From an uncultured Blautia sp. (lineage in GTDB: Bacteria; Bacillota; Clostridia; Lachnospirales; Lachnospiraceae), in the NCBI RefSeq assembly GCF_934371575.1, contig NZ_CAKRNY010000034.1:1-40390 (forward strand): 40,390 nt of DNA, given 5' to 3'. Shown piece by piece: positions 1 through 7,273 of this stretch. The position numbers and the translations under genes are program-made. The notes below the pieces were generated by a model. The model had not been told where the DNA came from. It made no database searches and worked only from the letters and a program-made list of their open reading frames with translations. Numbering within the stretch: position 1 is the first letter of the stretch; every line of letters starts with the position of its first letter.

Positions 1-36
1 AACTGTAACTTTGATGCAATATATGTGGAAATGTAG
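1..36 (+). CDS. C-terminal end of a HydB/NuoF-like hydrogenase subunit (partial)
   Basis: The first 36 bases read in frame as NCNFDAIYVEM followed by TAG. A tail of the form C-x-F-x-A-I-Y is what the last ferredoxin-type cluster of HydB/NuoF-like NADH-binding subunits looks like, and such a subunit normally lies directly upstream of hydA in bifurcating hydrogenase operons. The stop is 14 bases before the hydA start. The identification rests on eleven residues plus context, so it is an inference; the rest of the gene is outside the window. Confidence 0.5.
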   Translation, partial: NCNFDAIYVEM

Positions 37-50
37 AGGGAGGACAGATT

Positions 51-1739
51 ATGGGTACAATGACAATTGACGGCAGAAAAGTCGAATTTACAGATGAAAA
101 AAATGTCCTGACCGTAATCCGCAAGGCAGGCATTAATATTCCCACACTTTGTTATCACTCAGAGGTTTCCACATTTGGAGCCTGTCGTCTGTGTACGGTA
201 GAGGATGACAGAGGAAGAACCTTCGCTTCCTGCTCTGAGGAGCCAAGGGATGGAATGGTAATTTATACAAACTCAGGCAAAATCAAAAAATACAGAAAAC
301 TGGTTGTAGAGCTTCTTCTTGCAGCTCACTGTCGTGACTGCACAACTTGTATAAAGAGTGGAGAGTGCGTTCTTCAGGAGCTGGCTCACCGCCTTGGCGT
401 ACATAACATCCGTTTCCAGAATACGAGAGAGCATTATGAGATCGATGACAGTTCTCCATCACTGATCCGTGATCCAAATAAATGTATTCTTTGCGGCGAT
501 TGTGTACGTGCCTGTGAGGAACTTCAGGGAATCGGCGCGTTGAACTTCGCATATCGTGGAACAGAAGCAATCGTAATTCCTGCATTCAATAAAAAGATCG
601 CAGAAACCCAGTGCGTAAACTGTGGACAGTGCCGTGTATTCTGTCCCACAGGTGCGATCTCCATTAAGACACATATGGATGAAGTGTGGGAGGCTCTTGC
701 AGATCCGGAAGTTCGTGTGGTAGCTCAGATCGCACCGGCAGTTCGTGTTGCTGTTGGCGATCATTACAGCCTTACCAAGGGACGCAGCGTGATGGGCAAG
801 ATTGTCAATGCGCTTCACAGAATGGGATTTGACGAGATTTACGATACTACATTCAGTGCAGATTTAACCATTATGGAAGAAACTGCTGAGTTCCTGAACA
901 GAGTGGAAAAGGGAGAAAATCTTCCCCTTCTTACATCCTGCTGTCCGGCATGGGTAAAATTTATCACGGATCAGTATAAAGATTATATTCCGAATCTTTC
1001 TACATGCAGATCACCGCAGGGTATGATGTCTGCAGTTATTAAAGAATATTTCCGTGATCCAGAGAATGCCAAGGGCAAAAAGACAGTTATGGTATCGATT
1101 ATGCCATGTACAGCCAAGAAGGCAGAGGCAATCCGTCCAAACAGCTTTACAGAAGGCGTAAAGGATACTGATATTGTTATTACAACTACAGAGCTGATCC
1201 GCATGATCGACAACTTTGGAATTGATTTTGCCCAGCTTGAGCCGGAGGCCTGCGATATGCCATTTGGATTTGGTTCCGGTGGTGGCGTTATTTTTGGTGT
1301 TACTGGTGGTGTTACAGAGGCAGTTCTTCGCCGCTTAAGTCCGGATCACTCCAAGGAAACCATGCGTGAGATTTCAGAATGTGGTGTCCGTGGAGACGAA
1401 GGAATTAAGGAGTTCACTATTCCATATAAGGGAATGGAGATCAATGTATGCGTAGCCAGTGGTCTTGCCAATGCGAGAACTGTTATGGAACGTGTTAAGA
1501 ATGGTGAAGCGAACTATCATTTGATCGAGGTTATGGCTTGCCGCCGTGGATGTATTATGGGTGGAGGTCAGCCGGTACGTGCCGGTGACAGAACTAAAGC
1601 TGCAAGAGCCAAAGGTCTGTACAATGCAGACAGCACCATGCTGATTAAGAAATCCGATGAGAACCCAATGGTTCAGGAGCTTTACAATGGACTTCTTAAA
1701 GGAAAAGAGCATAAATTGCTGCATAATGAATTTTATTAA
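51..1739 (+). CDS. hydA: [FeFe] hydrogenase catalytic subunit
   Basis: Cytoplasmic hydrogenase that reduces protons to H2, or the reverse, at an H-cluster. The 562-residue protein has the classical modular order: an N-terminal 2Fe-2S domain (C34, C45, C48, C61), a His-ligated 4Fe-4S site (H93, C97, C100, C106), two ferredoxin-type 4Fe-4S clusters (C145/148/151/155 and C188/191/194/198), then the H domain. All three H-cluster signatures are intact: TSCCPAW (C297 the likely proton relay, C298 a ligand), MPC at 353, and MACRRGC (C497, C501) followed by GGGQP. Length and domain order match HydA of trimeric HydABC enzymes, which couple NADH and ferredoxin oxidation to H2 release. The apparent HydB tail 14 bases upstream supports that. 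AGGGAGG at 37-43 fixes the ATG at 51; a second ATG at 60 has no ribosome site of its own. Confidence 0.96.
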   Translation: MGTMTIDGRKVEFTDEKNVLTVIRKAGINIPTLCYHSEVSTFGACRLCTVEDDRGRTFASCSEEPRDGMVIYTNSGKIKKYRKLVVELLLAAHCRDCTTCIKSGECVLQELAHRLGVHNIRFQNTREHYEIDDSSPSLIRDPNKCILCGDCVRACEELQGIGALNFAYRGTEAIVIPAFNKKIAETQCVNCGQCRVFCPTGAISIKTHMDEVWEALADPEVRVVAQIAPAVRVAVGDHYSLTKGRSVMGKIVNALHRMGFDEIYDTTFSADLTIMEETAEFLNRVEKGENLPLLTSCCPAWVKFITDQYKDYIPNLSTCRSPQGMMSAVIKEYFRDPENAKGKKTVMVSIMPCTAKKAEAIRPNSFTEGVKDTDIVITTTELIRMIDNFGIDFAQLEPEACDMPFGFGSGGGVIFGVTGGVTEAVLRRLSPDHSKETMREISECGVRGDEGIKEFTIPYKGMEINVCVASGLANARTVMERVKNGEANYHLIEVMACRRGCIMGGGQPVRAGDRTKAARAKGLYNADSTMLIKKSDENPMVQELYNGLLKGKEHKLLHNEFY

Positions 1740-1752
1740 TTACTAACATAAT

Positions 1753-1874
1753 AAAAAGCCCGACTGCATAATATTTAGAGGAAGCGTATATGCTTATGCT
1801 GGAGCCTTTTTCAAACATGCTCTGAGAAGATGATCTGGCAGATCCTTTTAATCATTATGCAGGAGGGCTTTTTT
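1753..1874 (+). promoter_or_regulatory. Long inverted-repeat leader enclosing the spoIVA ribosome site
   Basis: The 137-bp gap between hydA and spoIVA is framed by two arms, 1753-1772 and 1854-1874. They pair as AAAAAGCCC with GGGCTTTTT and CTGCATAAT with ATTATGCAG, separated by a symmetrical GA/GA mismatch that could form tandem sheared G-A pairs. The 3' arm contains AGGAGGG (1861-1867), the only Shine-Dalgarno for spoIVA, and runs into six T residues just before its ATG. The 81-nt interior can form at least one more perfect hairpin (GATCT-GGC-AGATC, 1832-1844) and a GAGC/GCTC stem near 1802-1821. It could act as a terminator for the hydrogenase operon, as an occluded ribosome site on read-through RNA, or as both. 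I see no convincing sporulation-sigma promoter in it. The base pairing is seen; the function is inferred. Confidence 0.6.
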
Positions 1875-1876
1875 AT

Positions 1877-3346
1877 ATGGAAAATTTTCAGATTTACCGG
1901 GATATACAGGCCAGAACCGGGGGCGATATATACATAGGTGTAGTAGGTCCTGTTCGTACCGGGAAGTCAACCTTTATCCGCAGGTTCATGGAACTTGTCG
2001 CTTTGCCTGGAATGGATGAAAAGACACAGAAAGAAGTGCGTGATCAGCTTCCGTTAAGCGGTTCCGGGAAAATGATCACAACTGTGGAACCTAAATTTAT
2101 CCCTAAAGAAGCAGTACCGGTTGCTCTTGGAGAAGATCTGAACGTTAAGGTACGCCTCATTGATTGCGTTGGTTTTCTGGTAAAAGATGCAGCCGGAAAT
2201 ATAGAGGATGGAAAAGAGCGAATGGTAAAAACACCCTGGTTTTCCAAGGCGGTTCCTTTCTGTGAAGCGGCAAAGGAAGGAACTAAAAAGGTTATTTCAG
2301 AGCATTCTACGATTGGCCTTGTGATTACAACAGATGGAAGCTTTGGTGAAATTCCAAGAGAAAATTTTATCAAGGCTGAGGAACAGACAGTAGCAGAATT
2401 GAAAACTCAGAGCAAACCTTTTCTCATAGTACTAAATTCACAGCTCCCTCACAAAGAAGAAACCCACAGGCTTGTGAATGAACTTCAGGAGAAGTACCAG
2501 GTTCCGGTACTTGCTGTAAATTGTGAGCAGCTGAAAAAAGAGGATGTAGCACAAATTCTGGAAAAAATACTTTATGAGTTTCCTGTTACCCAGTTACAGT
2601 TCTTTATTCCGAAGTGGGTGGAAATGCTGCCGGCAGCCAGTGAGCTGAAAGGTCAGATACTTTCCCAGATAAAGTCCTGCATGAAAAAGCTTCTTCATAT
2701 CAGGGATATTACCAGAGATTCTGTAAAACTGGAGGGACCATATGTGCAGAATACACTTCTGGATCACGTAAGCCTGTCCGACGGAACGGTTCAGATACGG
2801 ATACAGATAGAGGATAAATATTATTACAAAATGCTTAGCGATATGAGTGGGATTCCAATGGAAGGTGAGTATGAACTGATTCATACCATAAAAGATCTTG
2901 CAGCCATGAAGAAGAAATATATAAAGGTAAAGGATGCACTTGATGCGGTAAACAGCAGCGGCTATGGTGTAGTTGTACCTGAACTTTCCCAGATTCAGCT
3001 GGAGGAGCCTGCAGTGATACGCCAGGGAAATAAATATGGAGTAAAAATTAAATCAAAAAGCCCTTCTGTTCATATGATCAAAGCAAACATTGAAACCGAG
3101 ATTGCTCCAATTGTGGGAACAGAACAACAGGCAAAAGACTTGATCACTTATATAGGTGAGAGTGATGCGAGAGGAGAGAGTATCTGGGAGACAAATATTT
3201 TTGGTAAATCTATTGAACAGCTGGTTCAGGACGGTATTAAAAGCAAGCTTGCCCTGATCAGTGAGGAAAGCCAGGTAAAGCTTCAGGATACCATGCAGAA
3301 AATTGTTAATGACAGCAAGGGTGGTCTGGTGTGTATTATTATATAG
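1877..3346 (+). CDS. spoIVA: Stage IV sporulation protein A (spore coat scaffold ATPase)
   Basis: SpoIVA is made in the mother cell, hydrolyses ATP and polymerises on the forespore surface as the base layer on which the coat is built. The 489 residues fit the usual length of about 490. A Walker A sequence GPVRTGKST lies at 24-32, LIDCVG (Walker B-like) at 94-99, and the sensor-threonine stretch MITTVEPKFIP near 66-76. The C-terminus ends GGLVCIII, the hydrophobic tail typical of the family. The ribosome site AGGAGGG at 1861-1867 lies inside the 3' arm of a long inverted repeat. It is a single gene between the hydrogenase operon and a terminator at 3354-3390. Confidence 0.97.
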   Translation: MENFQIYRDIQARTGGDIYIGVVGPVRTGKSTFIRRFMELVALPGMDEKTQKEVRDQLPLSGSGKMITTVEPKFIPKEAVPVALGEDLNVKVRLIDCVGFLVKDAAGNIEDGKERMVKTPWFSKAVPFCEAAKEGTKKVISEHSTIGLVITTDGSFGEIPRENFIKAEEQTVAELKTQSKPFLIVLNSQLPHKEETHRLVNELQEKYQVPVLAVNCEQLKKEDVAQILEKILYEFPVTQLQFFIPKWVEMLPAASELKGQILSQIKSCMKKLLHIRDITRDSVKLEGPYVQNTLLDHVSLSDGTVQIRIQIEDKYYYKMLSDMSGIPMEGEYELIHTIKDLAAMKKKYIKVKDALDAVNSSGYGVVVPELSQIQLEEPAVIRQGNKYGVKIKSKSPSVHMIKANIETEIAPIVGTEQQAKDLITYIGESDARGESIWETNIFGKSIEQLVQDGIKSKLALISEESQVKLQDTMQKIVNDSKGGLVCIII

Positions 3347-3353
3347 GATTCCG

Positions 3354-3390
3354 GCAAAAAGGCAGTACATTATGGTGACTGCCTTTTTGC
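3354..3390. terminator. Strong terminator between spoIVA and a convergent small gene
   Basis: A perfect 13-bp inverted repeat, GCAAAAAGGCAGT (3354-3366) and ACTGCCTTTTTGC (3378-3390), with an 11-nt loop. The arms are A-rich on the left and T-rich on the right, so it can stop transcription in both directions: spoIVA from the left and the minus-strand small gene from the right. Confidence 0.85.
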
Positions 3391-3416
3391 TGTAAAAAAG
3401 AATATAAATGGTTTTG

Positions 3417-3581
3417 CTATCTGCAATTATGTTCTTTTTTCCATTGTGCCAGATATTCCATCTGCTCCTGGTCGGAAAGAAACTGAGAATAAGCGTCATT
3501 TCCTGCCGCCAGGCAGCAGAACAGAACCAACAGCTGTAAAGCAAAAAATAAAACAATCAAAAAAATTGCAATTCCAATCAT
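3417..3581 (-). CDS. Small membrane protein of 54 residues
   Basis: A short minus-strand gene starting MIGIAIFLIVLFFALQ and ending KKEHNCR. One hydrophobic segment (about residues 2-26, with a Cys-Cys pair at 22-23) is followed by a charged soluble tail containing SDQEQMEYLAQWKKE. The start is well supported: an AAGGAGGG Shine-Dalgarno lies about 4-5 bases upstream of the ATG on the minus strand (the TCC-rich run near 3585-3592). The gene points towards spoIVA and stops just before the shared terminator. Short Lachnospiraceae proteins with one transmembrane helix and an acidic/aromatic SDxEQMEYL-type tail are familiar to me as unnamed hypotheticals; no function is known to me. A longer minus-strand frame over the same bases (3053-3556) lacks a ribosome site and looks spurious. 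Confidence 0.7.
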   Translation of the reverse strand: MIGIAIFLIVLFFALQLLVLFCCLAAGNDAYSQFLSDQEQMEYLAQWKKEHNCR

Positions 3582-3753
3582 AAAGCCCTCCTTTATCTGT
3601 GTAAAAAAGTCTTTACAGAAAAGTTAAATTTATACATCTTACGCGAGAAAAGTAGAAAAAATTAGTGGACTTTGATATAATCATATAAACTACTTTTACA
3701 GAGAAGGAAAAACCACGTGTTATAATAAAAACAGTATGAAGGAGAAAGAAAAT
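3582..3753 (+). promoter_or_regulatory. Intergenic region with candidate promoter for the first wall-binding gene
   Basis: This gap holds no gene that I can support. It contains a consensus -10 box TATAAT at 3676-3681 with only a poor -35 (TAGAAA, 3653-3658), and a second TATAAT at 3721-3726 so close to the gene that only the downstream ATG at 3754 would have a leader. Which box is used cannot be decided here. Confidence 0.35.
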
Positions 3754-4776
3754 ATGAAGAAGAAAGGTCGGATCCTCGTATTATTAATGGCGGCAATGCT
3801 GGCAGCAGAACCAATACAGATGGTACATGCTGAGACGCCAGAAACTGTAACTGCTGTTCCTGGATCTGCTGCGAATGGGGATTCTAAAGATGGAACAGGT
3901 GATAATGTGTCTGAAGTGGTTTCCGGCTGGATAAAGGTACAGAACGGATATCAGTACAGACAGGCTGATGGGACATTTCTCAAGAAGTCAGGATGGGTTA
4001 CTATTGAAGGAAAGAAATATTATTTACAGAAAGGTGGGATACGCTATCAGGGCTGGCAGACTTACAAGAAGAAAAAACGATATTTCCTGTCAAATGGTCA
4101 GATGGCAAAGAGCCGTTGGATAAAAATAAATGGTCAGTATCATTATATCCGTAAGGATGGAACATCAGCACCGGCAGGTAAATGGCTTACTTTAAAAGGT
4201 AAGAAATATTACATTAACAAGAATGGCTATCGTGTAACAGGTCTGCAGACAATCAAGAAAAAGAAATATTATTTCAATTCAAAAGGTGTTCTGATCAAGA
4301 ACAAATCCGGTTATAAGATTAAGGGTAAACTGTATGAAATTGGTTCTGACGGAGTTGCAGTGAAAACATCCGCACTGAAGGCAGAATGTATGAAAAAAGC
4401 CAGAAAGTTTGTAGCGAAGCATACGAACTCCAGAATGTCGAAGAGCCAGAAACTTCGGGCATGTTTTAATTATATTCTGTGGTATAACGATTTTAAGCCA
4501 TGGATCGGTCCTACGGATGCACAGTTTAAGACGAAAACCTGGCCTTATCAGTCTGCAATCTATATGTTTGATAATGGTCTTACCGGAAACTGTTACAACA
4601 TATCAAGTGCGTTTGCTGCATGTGCCAAAGTTCTGGGCTACGAACCATATGTAATTGCCACAACCGGTGATCACGGCTTTGTAACGATTGACGGTCTGTA
4701 TTATGATAATATGGGACCACTGTTTGGTGCTTATACACACAGCGGATATGGAATCCGGTCCAAAGTGAAATTTTAA
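3754..4776 (+). CDS. Secreted cell-wall-binding repeat protein with transglutaminase-like domain
   Basis: The start is set at 3754 because AAGGAG (3739-3744) lies nine bases before it; an ATG at 3736 overlaps that site and lacks one of its own. The protein has 340 residues. A Sec signal peptide covers about 1-26 (KKKGR, a hydrophobic stretch, then VHA). Residues about 58-195 carry five to six repeats of the choline-binding/wall-binding type, each with GW or GK, a KKYY aromatic patch and NGQ/KGG turns. The C-terminal domain is transglutaminase-like, with all three expected catalytic residues: C280 (GNCYN), H307 (GDHGF) and D318 (YYDNMG). Known members of this fold act as proteases, amidases or cross-linkers; which applies cannot be told. 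The protein is strongly Lys/Tyr-rich and basic. It is the first of a series of similar genes. Confidence 0.82.
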   Translation: MKKKGRILVLLMAAMLAAEPIQMVHAETPETVTAVPGSAANGDSKDGTGDNVSEVVSGWIKVQNGYQYRQADGTFLKKSGWVTIEGKKYYLQKGGIRYQGWQTYKKKKRYFLSNGQMAKSRWIKINGQYHYIRKDGTSAPAGKWLTLKGKKYYINKNGYRVTGLQTIKKKKYYFNSKGVLIKNKSGYKIKGKLYEIGSDGVAVKTSALKAECMKKARKFVAKHTNSRMSKSQKLRACFNYILWYNDFKPWIGPTDAQFKTKTWPYQSAIYMFDNGLTGNCYNISSAFAACAKVLGYEPYVIATTGDHGFVTIDGLYYDNMGPLFGAYTHSGYGIRSKVKF

Positions 4777-4777
4777 G

Positions 4778-4805
4778 TTGCAAATTTAATCAGAGATACT
4801 ATAAT
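4778..4805 (+). promoter_or_regulatory. Promoter for the second wall-binding repeat gene
   Basis: TTGCAA (4778-4783), a 16-bp spacer and a perfect TATAAT (4800-4805). Transcription would begin near 4812, leaving a leader of about 55 nt that includes a small TCAGA/TCTGA hairpin and the AGGGAGAG ribosome site of the gene at 4868. This suggests that each gene in the array has its own start signal. Confidence 0.6.
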
Positions 4806-4867
4806 TAAGTAGCGAAAACTGTCAGAGAAATTCTGATAGAATATAAATTTTAAGGGAGAGTATCAAG

Positions 4868-5488
4868 ATGAAAAAATGGAAAAAATTACTTATTCCGGCA
4901 ATGTGCATATTTATGCTGCAGACTCCGGTAATTGTAAGTGCAGAAACGACAGGCAGTAATACTGCTTCTGTTGCAGCTTCTTCATCGGCTGTTAAGAAAA
5001 ATGGCATTTACACAGAAGGCGGCAAGAAATATCTTTATGTAAATGGCGTAAAGAAGAAAAACTGCTGGGATAAAACAAAGACATATTATTTTGGCAAAAA
5101 CGGAGCTGCCTATAAAGCGCCGAAAGCCATGGGCTGTAAGAAAAATGTAAAAGTTTTCAAAATCGGCAAGAAAAAATATGGATTTGACAGAAACGGCTGT
5201 AAGGTTAAGACTGGTGTTTATGCCAATGAGAAGGGAACTCCTTATTACTTCAAAAAAGGCGTTCTTGTAGAGAAGAAGAGCGCACAGCTGAAGAAAGCAT
5301 GTAAATATAAGGCAAATGGTAAGACTATTCGCAAGCTTATGGGCAAAAAGCCATCTAAAACAACAACTTCTTCCAGCTGTATGACTGGTGTAAAAAAAGA
5401 CCTCACTTTAACTTATGCAAATGTTTATGTTCAGCTTGGAAAGAAGTACAATGGCGGCGAAATTGTTTACGGAATGCAGCCACGCTAA
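4868..5488 (+). CDS. Secreted Lys-rich wall-binding repeat protein without transglutaminase domain
   Basis: A 206-residue protein with a signal peptide (MKKWKKLLIPAM through VSAET). The middle (about 45-140) consists of four to five degenerate wall-binding-type repeats rich in GKKKY, NGV and KKG. In place of the transglutaminase-like domain of its neighbours it has a C-terminal domain of about 65 residues containing RKLMGKKPSKT, SSSCMTG and LTYANVYVQ. That pattern resembles the small SmpA/BLIP-like folds that recur at the end of Lachnospiraceae secreted proteins, but I cannot name the family. The ribosome site AAGGGAG sits directly before the ATG. A stop-codon check shows a normal end, so the missing domain is a different architecture and not a truncation. 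A structural or regulatory partner of the neighbouring enzymes is possible, but this is inference. Confidence 0.75.
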   Translation: MKKWKKLLIPAMCIFMLQTPVIVSAETTGSNTASVAASSSAVKKNGIYTEGGKKYLYVNGVKKKNCWDKTKTYYFGKNGAAYKAPKAMGCKKNVKVFKIGKKKYGFDRNGCKVKTGVYANEKGTPYYFKKGVLVEKKSAQLKKACKYKANGKTIRKLMGKKPSKTTTSSSCMTGVKKDLTLTYANVYVQLGKKYNGGEIVYGMQPR

Positions 5489-5555
5489 GTATTCGGTTAT
5501 AAGCAAGCTGGAAAGCGGATCTTGAGTATCCGTCCGTGATTGATGATAAACGATA

Positions 5556-5584
5556 TTGCTGCCATTTGGCAGCTATGATATTAT
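5556..5584 (+). promoter_or_regulatory. Candidate promoter overlapping a small perfect hairpin
   Basis: TTGCTG (5556-5561), 17 bp, TATTAT (5579-5584). The spacer overlaps a perfect hairpin, GCTGCC-ATTT-GGCAGC (5558-5573). The same palindrome could be an operator. The match to consensus is only moderate. Confidence 0.4.
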
Positions 5585-5604
5585 AAATGACAGGAGAAGA
5601 TAGT

Positions 5605-6339
5605 ATGAGAAAGTTTACCAAATCAATGGCAGTTATTCTGTCTCTTAGCATGACACTTACAATGGGAGCACCTGTATTTGCAGCTGAAGAAAAGGCTGGA
5701 ACACCGGTAAAGACTGAGCAGACAGCTACACCTACACCTGCACCTCAGAATAAGATTCCTAAGAATGGCTTTTATAAAAAGAACGGAAAAACCTACTATA
5801 ACAAAAAAGGTAAGCTGGTAAAGAATAAATATGGCTATAAGATCGGTAAGAAATACTACCGCATCAGCAAAAAAGGTGTTGTAACCAAACTTTCTACAGC
5901 AGAAGGTCTTGCTGGAGCCCGTCTTGACAAATGTGGCGGAGATCTGAAGAAAGCATTTAAATGGAGCTCAACTAAGATCAGATATTTTGGCAATGTAGGA
6001 AAACCGAAAAAAGGTCAGAATGAAGTTGAATACTATGCAACCTACGGCTTTAAAAATGGCAGAGGTGACTGTTATGTTATGGCAGCAACCTTCTGTATGA
6101 TGGCGAAAGCAAAAGGCTGCAAGGTAAGATTTGTAAAGGGTACTGTGCCGCAGCGAAACGGTAAGCATGGTGTACATGCATGGTGTGAGATTAAATCCGG
6201 CAAAACCTGGTTTGTATATGACCCAAACTTTGCTTATTCCAATAGAAATAATTCAAAGGCGCACAGCGGATATAAATTCAAATATGGTGCAAAGCGCACC
6301 TACCAATATGATGCGAAGAGACAGAAAATAACTCTTTAA
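5605..6339 (+). CDS. Secreted protein with short wall-binding repeats and transglutaminase-like domain
   Basis: The start is chosen at 5605, eight bases after AGGAG (5592-5596); the earlier in-frame ATG at 5587 has no ribosome site. The 244-residue product has a signal peptide ending near VFAAEE, a Thr/Pro linker (TPTPAPQ), only two short YYNKKGK/YYRISKKG repeats, and a transglutaminase-like domain from about residue 97. The triad is intact: C156 (RGDCYV), H191 (GVHAWCEI) and D206 (VYDPNF). The catalytic part is more canonical than that of the protein at 3754-4776, whereas the wall-binding part is shorter. A hydrolytic role on peptides or wall stems, or cross-linking of Lys-rich partners, are both possible. 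It lies 48 bp upstream of the acidic protein gene and may be co-transcribed with it. Confidence 0.82.
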   Translation: MRKFTKSMAVILSLSMTLTMGAPVFAAEEKAGTPVKTEQTATPTPAPQNKIPKNGFYKKNGKTYYNKKGKLVKNKYGYKIGKKYYRISKKGVVTKLSTAEGLAGARLDKCGGDLKKAFKWSSTKIRYFGNVGKPKKGQNEVEYYATYGFKNGRGDCYVMAATFCMMAKAKGCKVRFVKGTVPQRNGKHGVHAWCEIKSGKTWFVYDPNFAYSNRNNSKAHSGYKFKYGAKRTYQYDAKRQKITL

Positions 6340-6387
6340 TCCGTTTTAGATTGTATAGACTAAAAAGTATGACGCAGGGAGAAAATC

Positions 6388-7182
6388 ATGAAGAAAAAAT
6401 TATTGATTGCTTTATTAGCAGGAACAATGACAGTTGCAGCACCTGTAAGCTGCTTTGCATCAGAAGCAACAGAAGCAGCAGAAGTGACTCAGGATACTGC
6501 AGAAGCAGAGGCTGAAAAGGAAGAGAAAACAGCTGACCAAAAGAAAGAAGAGCTGAAAACAGTTGGTGAGAAAAAGGATGGCTGTATCACTTTTAAAATG
6601 AAAAATGTTACTTCAAAAAAAATCACCGGGCTTGCAATCAAAATATCAGAAGAAACAGAGTTTCCTGAGAATATGATGGACGCGGAGGATTCCTTTGAAT
6701 TAAAAGAAAAGAAAAAAGTTTTCTTCTCCAGGAAAGAAGAGAACACAGAGGAAACAACGGACACAGCTTCTGAGGATAAGGCACCTACCTATGATCTTCA
6801 TATTACATTCGAGGATCAGACAACAGCTGATATTCACGGTGTAGCTCTTGAAGATCTTGGCACACTTACAATTCGTGAAAAAGACGGAATTGTTTACGGT
6901 ACCTATAAGGCAAAGAGCACAAAAGAGAAAAAGAGTACATACGACACAGAAAAAGCTATTGCAGATCAGGCAGCAGCTGATGCGGTAGCAGCTGAAGCGG
7001 CAGCTTCTCAGCCGACCGAAAGCTATGACAGCAGCGATGATTATTCCTATGATTATAGTAATGATTATGATTACAGTAATGATTATGATGATGGCGGCTA
7101 TGATTATGATGATGGCGGCTATGACTACGATGATGGTGACGATGGTGGAGATGGTTGCCTGGATAATGGTCTCTTAAATTAA
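6388..7182 (+). CDS. Secreted acidic protein with Asp/Tyr/Gly-rich tail
   Basis: A 264-residue protein, not recognised as a named family. A signal peptide (about 1-25, ending SCFASEA) is followed by a Glu/Ala-rich linker, then a compact beta-rich domain (about 55-190) with the pattern CITFKMKNVTSKKITGLAI, YDLHITFEDQT and LGTLTIREKDG. That domain is familiar from unnamed Lachnospiraceae secreted proteins. An Ala-rich helix (AAADAVAAEAAAS) leads into a tail of about 45 residues made almost only of D, Y, G, S and N, with tandem YDYSND and GGYDYDD units. The end is GDGCLDNGLLN with one Cys. The tail is strongly negative, the opposite of the Lys-rich neighbours. It precedes the acyltransferase cassette by about 90 bp. 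Calcium binding, electrostatic pairing with basic wall proteins, or modification of the tyrosines are conceivable, but none is shown. Confidence 0.75.
   Translation: MKKKLLIALLAGTMTVAAPVSCFASEATEAAEVTQDTAEAEAEKEEKTADQKKEELKTVGEKKDGCITFKMKNVTSKKITGLAIKISEETEFPENMMDAEDSFELKEKKKVFFSRKEENTEETTDTASEDKAPTYDLHITFEDQTTADIHGVALEDLGTLTIREKDGIVYGTYKAKSTKEKKSTYDTEKAIADQAAADAVAAEAAASQPTESYDSSDDYSYDYSNDYDYSNDYDDGGYDYDDGGYDYDDGDDGGDGCLDNGLLN
7051..7140 (+). repeat. In-frame tandem repeats coding the Asp/Tyr tail
   Basis: Two GATTATnnnAGTAAT-like units (7051-7080) are followed by two identical 21-bp units beginning GATTATGATGATGGCGGC (7081-7101 and 7102-7122) and a diverged third copy. The unit length is a multiple of three, so copy number can change by slippage without breaking the frame of the acidic protein. 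Confidence 0.75.
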
Positions 7183-7211
7183 ATATTGTTATAAGATCAA
7201 TAAAGGATTTT

Positions 7212-7259
7212 CAGGACAGGGCTTTTGCACTGTACAAGGCAGTGCAGGCCCTTGTCCTG
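7212..7259 (+). promoter_or_regulatory. Long hairpin before the acyltransferase cassette
   Basis: Arms CAGGACA-GGGC-TTT-TGCACTG (7212-7232) and CAGTGCA-GGCCC-T-TGTCCTG (7240-7259) enclose a 7-nt loop. The stem is about 18 bp with small bulges. It is not followed by a T-run and ends six bases before the AGGAG of the acyltransferase gene. It may be an attenuator, an RNA-processing site separating the acidic-protein message from the cassette, or a weak terminator. The pairing is clear; the role is inferred. Confidence 0.6.
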
Positions 7260-7273
7260 TCTTAGGAGAAAAA

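Noticed and set aside
1741..1876. Sporulation sigma-E promoter inside the spoIVA leader
   Set aside because: TAATATTT at 1769-1776 resembles a -35, but no matching CATACAAT-like -10 is found at the right distance.
3053..3556. 167-codon minus-strand frame across the spoIVA 3' end
   Set aside because: No ribosome site, overlaps conserved SpoIVA sequence and a terminator, and is in a different frame from the well-supported 54-residue gene at 3417-3581.
7051..7140. CRISPR-like direct repeats
   Set aside because: The repeats are contiguous, in frame and encode the Asp/Tyr tail; there are no spacers.
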